Source: Desmodus rotundus (taxonomy: Eukaryota; Chordata; Mammalia; Chiroptera; Phyllostomidae). From it: a DNA stretch of 64,000 nucleotides. Shown here piece after piece: positions 58,401-64,000 of the stretch. The stretch's first letter is position 1; every line of letters starts with the position of its first letter. The DNA lies in the NCBI RefSeq assembly GCF_022682495.2, contig NC_071393.1, positions 95,345,010 through 95,409,009 of the forward strand. The letters are read 5' to 3'. The notes under the pieces are model-generated. The model made no database searches. It was not told the origin of the DNA and saw nothing but the letters and a program-made list of their open reading frames with translations. The position numbers were made by a program, and so were the translations under genes.

Positions 58401-59515
58401 TTTGAAACTCTAGAAAGATGAGAAAGGAGAAAAGGAGGAGCAAAGCCTGAATATTTCCCAGCCGTCAGCCACAACCCTTGGCTCATGGAAAGCTGACTCC
58501 CCAACCAATTGCTCACCCTACAAGTAGAACCAGAAGACCTCTGGGGACAGGTTTTGAGCTTGAGTTCAGAGGAGCTGGGTCTTCTAGCTGCCCAAGGGTG
58601 TCTCGCTCACAGGCCCTGACCCTGCTGTCCTTTGACCGGCAACTTAATTTGTGAGCTTCCCTGCCTCTCTCGTAGCACACAAGCCTCATACTCCATATCG
58701 CTCCTCCCCCAACTGGAAATCTGCCCAGGTTTACTTCCAAGCCCTCCCTTCTCCAGGGACTATCCTTAATCCTGCCCCCCTCCCAAATCAATTTCACCTG
58801 AGAAGCCTATACTGGCTTCCTTTGTGGCAAAACAATGGCGGCTCTTTCCCTGTGGACTGCACTTTATGGGGGTCGGGGCCCGGGCAGTGGTCTAAAGACT
58901 CCCTTTTCCCCCAGACTTAAGTTCCAGCAGAGGATAGGTGCACAACAAACTGTCACCTAAGTGCTTTATCCTGGGAGATGACAACACAGGACCTAGTGAG
59001 AATCCAGAGACCCCTCGTCTTCTGACTGCAACCTCACACACGCCCAGTCCCCAAGGACATGCTGTGGCCTGACTGGGAACACCAGTCCTGTGCTAAGAAT
59101 GTGGTGAGAGGAGTGCAGAGTATTAGGAAAAGCCCTGAACTAGGAGTCAGGAGACCTGCGTGGTTTACAGTTCCCTCCCACCCTTAACCAACTCTGAAGG
59201 AGTCCTTCCACTTCTCTGGGCCTTGGTTTGCTGATCTGTGAGATGGGAGGAAGGGGTGGAGACTGCAGTAGTGGACCTTGAATGTCTAGCGGCTTGAACA
59301 ATACGTGCGCAACTGAGAGACCTAGTGCGTGGTGTGCACCAGGGAAAATCCACCAAACGAGCTGAGGATGGAGTGCTCCTGGGTGGTCAGTTCAGTGTCC
59401 TGGGGGGTAGGGGACAACCTGCAGGGAAAGACAGCTGAGCGACCCTCTCCACAAAGCCCTCAGCGTTCGCCCCAGTAAACCTGCTCTAAACCTTTCAACA
59501 GGATCTATTCAATAG
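58401..59515. other. Unique flank of the CpG island with a MIR
   Basis: A plus-strand MIR is visible at about 59110-59270 (TAGGAGTCAGGAGACCTGCG, CTCTGGGCCTTGGTTTGCTG). Otherwise no repeat or exon is recognised. Confidence 0.55.
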
Positions 59516-59519
59516 CACT

Positions 59520-61290
59520 CCTGCAAAGCGGGATGCGAGGCTGGGGCCCCGCTGGCTCCGAGGAAGCCGCACCGGGCGGCGAATCCGGCCTCCCGGACCC
59601 CGGGAGCAAGAGGACCCGCGCCCCCGTGAGGCTCCGACAGCCCAGGCCAGCCTGCGCACTCGGCCACCTGGTCCCGGCATTTAACCCCTATTTTCCAGGC
59701 AGAGCGCGGGAGCAGCGCTGATGCCCAGGCACGAGTCCCGTTGCCAGAGAGAGCTGAGATGACCGGGAGCCCAAACCACCCAAAGCCTTCCTCCAGCCGT
59801 GCTCTCTGAGTTCCCTCGGGGACAGTGGGAGATCCTGAAGCCGAGCCACTTTGAAATATTTTTCTAGAGAACATGACCACGCGGAGGCAGTCAGACTAGC
59901 CTAGCAGCGCGGGCTAGCGGGGACAGATCCCGAGAAGAGGCTGCCACACGAAGGGGCCGGGAGTCCAGGTCTGGAAGGAAACTGCCAGGGCTCGGGAGCT
60001 CCGGGAACTGCCACACCGAGGCTGCGCGCTCCCGGCTTCTGGACGGGTGAAGGCTTCGTCCCACTCACGGACCTTGACGCCCGCAAGGAACGATTTTGCA
60101 TATTTTACGTCGTATTTTTTCTAACAAATTAAGAGACCAAGTCTATGAGGAAGGCGGCTGCGCTCTGCGGCTCCAAGGGGCTGCAACTAACACCCATTCC
60201 CCGCCTCCCCCCGCCTCCAACGCTACCGCACACGGCGGTGCTAGAAGTTGGGAACTTCCGACTGCGCTCCAGGCGCGCACCGGGAGTGACTCGCTTCTCT
60301 TAACTTGAGGAGCTGGGGTCGCAGCCCGTGGCACGGGGGCCGTCCGGGGTGTCAACCCAAAAGGGCGTTCCGGACTTCCCCGAAGAGAGTCGGGGCGACG
60401 GGAAGAGAACAAAATGAAAGGGGCAAACGTTCCCTTTAGCGCCTCCAAAAAGCAGAAGCGCGCTTGGCACCGGCTAGGGCTGGGCGGCTGCGAGACGCAC
60501 CGCTGGCCGGGGCGGGGACGTGGCTGCGCCCCGCAGGCTCTGAGCCCGGACCCACGCGGGGAGGGCGCCGGTTGCAAGGCTGCAAGGCGCTCGGCGGACG
60601 CGCCCGGGGGGCGGCTCGGGAGTGGGAGTCCCCGGACTCTGAGGGGCGGGCGGGCGCCCTCCCCGAGACAACCACGCCACGCTGCTGCGCTCCGGTCTTC
60701 CACGCCGCGGGCGCCGCATCCGGACTGCGGCCGAAAGGCAGGCGTGTGCTTACTCCAGGGCCACCCCCCAAACATCCTGCCCGGACCCCCAGGCATTCTC
60801 CAAACCCCGGCATCACTCCCTCCCCGCGCCAAGCTCGGGCAGCCCGGACCCGGGCAGGGAAACGGGGAGCCGGGGAGCCGGTGGAAAGTTAGTCGTGAGG
60901 CTGCAAAGCCCCCTCCCCGACTCAGGTCCCCCTGTGTCTCCGGCGGTTCGAAGCTCCGCGTCCTCACAGTCCCCGCCCAACCACCTACCTGCCTCCGCGG
61001 CCCGCCCAGGGCTCGGCACGCCAGTCGCTCAGTCCTGTCCTCCGGAGCCCGAGCCACGCCAGAGCGCCGGGCAGAAGCCGGAGCTGCTCGCAGCCCAGAG
61101 CCGGGCGGCGGGCGGCGGGCACCGCGAGCGAGTGCGCGAGCAGGCGGGCTGCTGGAGCCGCTGCGCTGCTGCCGAGCCCGCCCCCACCCCGTCCGTCCCT
61201 CGGCCCCTCCCTCTCGCCTTCCCAAGCAGTCTCCCTCCTCCCCGCTCGCGGCTCCCTCCCTCCGTTCTCCCCCACTCTCCGTTTTTTTCT
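59520..61290. promoter_or_regulatory. CpG island, probable promoter
   Basis: About 1.8 kb of GC-rich DNA with frequent CpG, in sharp contrast to the CpG-poor rest of the window. It contains GC-box-type GGGGCGGG and CCCGCCC motifs and no transposable element. Open frames of 360 codons (minus) and 326 codons (plus) overlap here, as expected from low stop-codon frequency, and are not taken as genes. The CAG|GTAGGT donor on the minus strand suggests transcription leftward. A divergent plus-strand transcript is also possible. Confidence 0.85.
60989..61200 (-). other. Candidate non-coding first exon of an unidentified gene
   Basis: On the minus strand the sequence from about 61200 to 60989 is GC-rich, has no ATG, and ends GGAGGCAG|GTAGGTGG, a good splice donor. 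A GC box (GGGGGCGGGCTC) lies at its assumed start (about 61180). This is the form of a 5' UTR exon. The 5' limit is a guess, and the gene name is unknown. Confidence 0.45.
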
Positions 61291-61545
61291 CTCTCTTCCT
61301 CTTCGGTCCTTTCAGACCTTGCTCCCTTGTTCTCTCTTTTTCCTATCTTTTAGTCTCTTTCTCCAATTTCCCTTGGGTTCTTTTTTTTCTCTGATACAAC
61401 CTTTTTCAGCATTTCTTCTCACCACCTCCCCACTTGCGTTCTTTGGCACTTTTCTCTCTCTATTCCTCTTTGCTATTTTCTCCTCCTTTTAACCTTTTCA
61501 AGTCTCTACTCTCCTTTCTCATCTCTACTCCCCTACTCCCTCCGG
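61255..61545. repeat. Pyrimidine-rich flank of the CpG island
   Basis: About 290 bp rich in C and T on the plus strand (CTCTCTCTTCCTCTTC, CTTTCTCCAATTTCCC), so purine-rich on the minus strand just upstream of the presumed start site. It may be a GAGA-type promoter-proximal element. Confidence 0.7.
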
Positions 61546-61789
61546 GTGGGTCAGAATGGCCTTCGAACTGCCTCCCTCTAGCTGTACGGAATGGGGGGAT
61601 CCCCTAGGGGTCGAGCGAGGCCCGGGGAGCCTCCAGTCCTTCTAGTCACAGGCTGAGGACAGAGAGGGGTGTGCCAAGGCTGGAAGCTGGGACCTGAGAC
61701 CAGGGTTTGAAAACGTCTGGACGGAAAAAGGGCAAGCAGGCAAAGAACCCAGAATGTCAGGCCCCTAGGCATGCCAGGCTGAGCCGCGT

Positions 61790-61880
61790 CTGAGAAGAAA
61801 TTGAGGAAATTGAGGCCCAGAGAGGAGAGGGCAGGGGACTACCTTGCCTAGGTCAACTCCAGAGGCAGGGCCTAGTCCAC
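61790..61880 (-). repeat. MIR SINE fragment, reverse orientation
   Basis: GAGGAAATTGAGGCCCAGAG and CTTGCCTAGGTCAACTCCAG fit the reverse MIR core. Confidence 0.6.
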
Positions 61881-62163
61881 CACTGCTCCCGGCAGCCAGG
61901 ACAGGCTCCTCCACTGACGCCAGAACTGCGAGGGTGCCAGATCCAATCCTTCCAGCCTCTCTGCCTGGGGCAAGCTCCCAAGCCCCAGCCCCCAGGCCCT
62001 AACCCCAAAACCCCAGGGCCACAGGGAGCACCTTGGGCCACCTCACTGCCAGCACAACCCTCCTGGGGAGCCTAGCCCGGGTGAAGGGGAGAAACGGGCT
62101 CTGATGTGTCTCAGGGAACACTTCTCTCCACCTGGACCCTTCTCCAAGAAATGTGGGACTTAC

Positions 62164-62242
62164 CATCTTGCTCCTGCGTGTCAGGGGTGGAATAGCAGTA
62201 GCAGGGTGCTTTGCTCGTGTGGTCATCTCCTTTCTCCTTGAA
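62164..62242 (-). other. Candidate exon, 79 bp, with strong splice sites
   Basis: On the minus strand a pyrimidine-rich CTTTCTGCTCTCGTTGTAG acceptor precedes 62242, and CAAGATG|GTAAGT follows at 62164. Two of three frames are open across it. It encodes no domain I recognise. It lies about 1 kb upstream of the CpG island on the same strand, so it could be an alternative upstream 5' exon. Chance occurrence is possible. Confidence 0.3.
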
Positions 62243-62955
62243 CTACAACGAGAGCAGAAAGGCCCAGACTTGAGAAAGGTGCTGTACACATCCCAGGGAG
62301 GAATTTTATTTTATTTATCTTATTTTTAGAATAAAGCACACATTATCTGAGTCTATATGTGTGTCTGAGCACCTAGCTAGCCCTCCTGCTCCCACCATTG
62401 ATAGGGGGCTTCATTCCGATGAGGGAAGTCCCACCCCTTGAAGATTTTCCTGGCCCTTCCCCACCTCAGCCCAGCGGTCTCCAGAGTAGAGATGGAGAGT
62501 TCTAGTTTTCGTGGACCCCATTGTGCTGCCCTGCTTTGTCAAGACAGGATCGTGACTCTCCTAGTTTTGTGCCTAATTGCTGGGACCAGCTTTTGTCCCC
62601 CTTCAGTACTGTCCCTTCCATGGTAGCAACCAGAAGCAGAGTCTCCATCCAGCCCCTGGGGTAGAAACCACCTCGGGATATTGACAAAACTCCACACAAA
62701 CATCCTATCCGTTTCCTGTCTTCAGACATCAAGTGAAACAAATAAACCCGTGCCTGGGCCACAGTTGTCACACCACAAAACCAGAAGCAGCACCTGGTCA
62801 GAGCTGGGACTAGGGTGAGGCGAGTGAGGCATCTAGGACACAGAATTTAAGGAAGCAGTCGCGCTCAGGGATGTGCATGTGCAGGCTTGGCATCCGAGAG
62901 AGAATGCCTCCTTAAATGTTGCATCCTAGGGCCTTCCTGCCTCCCCTAATCCTGG
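62243..62955. other. Unique non-coding stretch
   Basis: No repeat or gene is recognised apart from an AT-rich TTTTATTTTATTTATC run at about 62303. Confidence 0.4.
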
Positions 62956-62959
62956 CCCT

Positions 62960-63055
62960 GCTGTCAAACCTTAGGGCTATCACTCACCAGCTGTATGGCC
63001 CTGGTCCATCCCTGCAATTCTCTGGCCTTCTGTTTCCCCACCTGATACTGAAGAA
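62960..63055 (+). repeat. MIR SINE fragment
   Basis: CACCAGCTGTATGGCCCTGG and CTTCTGTTTCCCCACCTGAT fit the plus MIR core. Confidence 0.6.
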
Positions 63056-63124
63056 GCTGCAATAGATGTTCTCTAAGGGTTTCTCCAGCACCGAGGTGCT
63101 GCAGTTTGTGGGGATCAGAGATGC

Positions 63125-63310
63125 TGAAGGCTAAGAGAATGGGTTCTAACTTCCTGGGTGTGTGTTCCTGCTCTGCCAGTTGCTACGGCATGTAACCTCT
63201 TTGACTTCAGTTTCTCTATCAGTGAGATGGGAACGATAACAGCACTGCGAGCCCTGAGAGGAATAAACCAAATAATACACACAGTGGCACTTGATAACTG
63301 TTGGCAATTA
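63125..63310 (+). repeat. MIR SINE
   Basis: GAATGGGTTCTAACTTCCTG, TGACTTCAGTTTCTCTATC and GTGAGATGGGAACGATAAC follow the plus MIR order. It ends near AACTGTTGGCAATTA. Confidence 0.75.
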
Positions 63311-64000
63311 ATATTACACAAGGTAGGTTTTGCATTTCTTTTCTTCATCTTCACATTCCCTTTTGGATCATGAGTTAAGCTCCCCCCCCCCCACACACAC
63401 ACCCCCAACTCTCTATGGTAGCTGTCCATTTATAACTCTCAAATCTTAGTTCTAACAGGTTTGGGACAGGTCTTCCTGGAAAACCACTCCACCCCATCTC
63501 AAGAAGCAAGCACATGGGAAGCCACCCACTCCCTCATCCCTCTCTCGCACACTGAGGGTTGCTGGCCTCCTCCACGCTGGGCTGCGGATTGCCTGGTTTT
63601 CTGCCGTACTCGAAAAAGCCACACGGATCTATAAAGCTGCACCTTCTCTACCCATCTGGCAGAGCTCCAAGGACTCAGGTCCCAGCAGAGCCAGGAACAC
63701 TTTTAGAAAATGTCTCTGAGGGTCGGCTCAGGGACACATTGGAGCCTGTGATCCATCATTCATTTGCCAGTCCCCGAGAGCCTGCTTATGAAAGGCACCG
63801 CTTTGCACACCCTATTGCCGTCTATATGTTCAACCCGGCTGCAACAAGTTTATCTTAGAAGTTATGACAACGGCTAAGACCCCACTACTCATCTAAATGC
63901 ATAATCTGAGACCGAAGTCCACTATTCTGAGCTATAAGACTTGCTCTCAAAAAATTTACCCTCTAACTGGGGCAAGAAGACAGTAAACAGATGAGTTGAG
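63311..64000. other. Unique non-coding stretch at window end
   Basis: A C10-type run followed by CA repeats and C5 lies at 63381-63407. Nothing else is recognised. Confidence 0.45.

Noticed and set aside
60143..61225. 360-codon open frame, minus strand
   Set aside because: It lies wholly in the CpG island, where stop codons are scarce. It overlaps a 326-codon plus-strand frame and others, its composition is Arg/Pro/Gly/Ala-rich, and it crosses a good splice donor at 60989. No domain is seen.
60414..61394. 326-codon open frame, plus strand
   Set aside because: Same GC-rich artefact. Its C-terminal end is a Phe/Leu/Ser stretch made by the pyrimidine tract, not a membrane domain.

Overview
The window reads as mammalian nuclear DNA, most likely from a bat (Yangochiroptera, probably vespertilionoid). 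The grounds are three tRNA-derived SINEs of the Ves type (29.1, 33.3 and 50.3 kb), two L1-derived 'half-L1' (HAL1-like) elements, and DNA transposons of the hAT and Tc1/mariner classes with intact target-site duplications. Around these lie pan-mammalian fossils: MIR, L2, L1M, MaLR (MLT1-type) LTRs, MER5A and a Tigger-type MITE. Species cannot be fixed from the sequence alone.

There is no convincing protein-coding host gene. The longer open frames are retrotransposon remnants, simple-repeat artefacts, or stop-poor frames in GC-rich DNA. The one strong gene-associated feature is a CpG island at about 59.5-61.3 kb. It holds a candidate non-coding first exon on the minus strand with a CAG|GTAGGT donor at 60989. 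A second, weaker candidate minus-strand exon (62164-62242) lies upstream of it. All recognised L1/HAL1 and L2 fragments, about fifteen pieces, lie on the plus strand. That is the bias expected if most of the window is a long intron of a minus-strand gene starting at the CpG island. The gene itself is not identified.

Layout. 0-3 kb: MLT1A-type LTR (minus), then a 972-bp class II ERV solo LTR with a perfect 6-bp duplication, inside an older repeat. 3.1-5.9 kb: a hAT element with an 8-bp duplication, split by a HAL1 insertion. 6-13 kb: mostly unique DNA with L1M pieces. 13-18.7 kb: unique DNA with a 61-bp tandem duplication and a polypyrimidine tract. 18.8-24.1 kb: two old L1 fragments, the first interrupted by an MLT1A LTR. 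24-32.6 kb: MIR, L2, a 500-bp CA-rich tract, a Ves SINE and a 5S rRNA pseudogene. 32.7-39 kb: a 5'-truncated L1 carrying a Ves SINE and a deleted mariner, the mariner itself carrying an ERV LTR. 39-44 kb: unique DNA, a 29-bp G run, an L2-in-MIR nest and an MLT1 LTR. 44.9-46.8 kb: the second HAL1. 47-59 kb: MIR/L2, CA tract, Ves SINE, a 126-bp mariner MITE, MER5A, Tigger MITE and AT-rich stretches that look like conserved non-coding elements. 59.5-64 kb: CpG island, pyrimidine-rich flank and MIR-bearing flank.

The most informative observations are the nested insertions with readable target-site duplications, which give a relative chronology; the HAL1 pair next to an ORF2-bearing L1; a roughly 76-bp element present twice (42.1 and 47.3 kb) that matches no repeat I recognise; and the plus-strand bias of the LINEs. 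I found no operon, defence system, CRISPR array or other previously undescribed system. Repeat boundaries without a stated duplication are approximate, and all family names come from recall of consensus sequences, not from a search.
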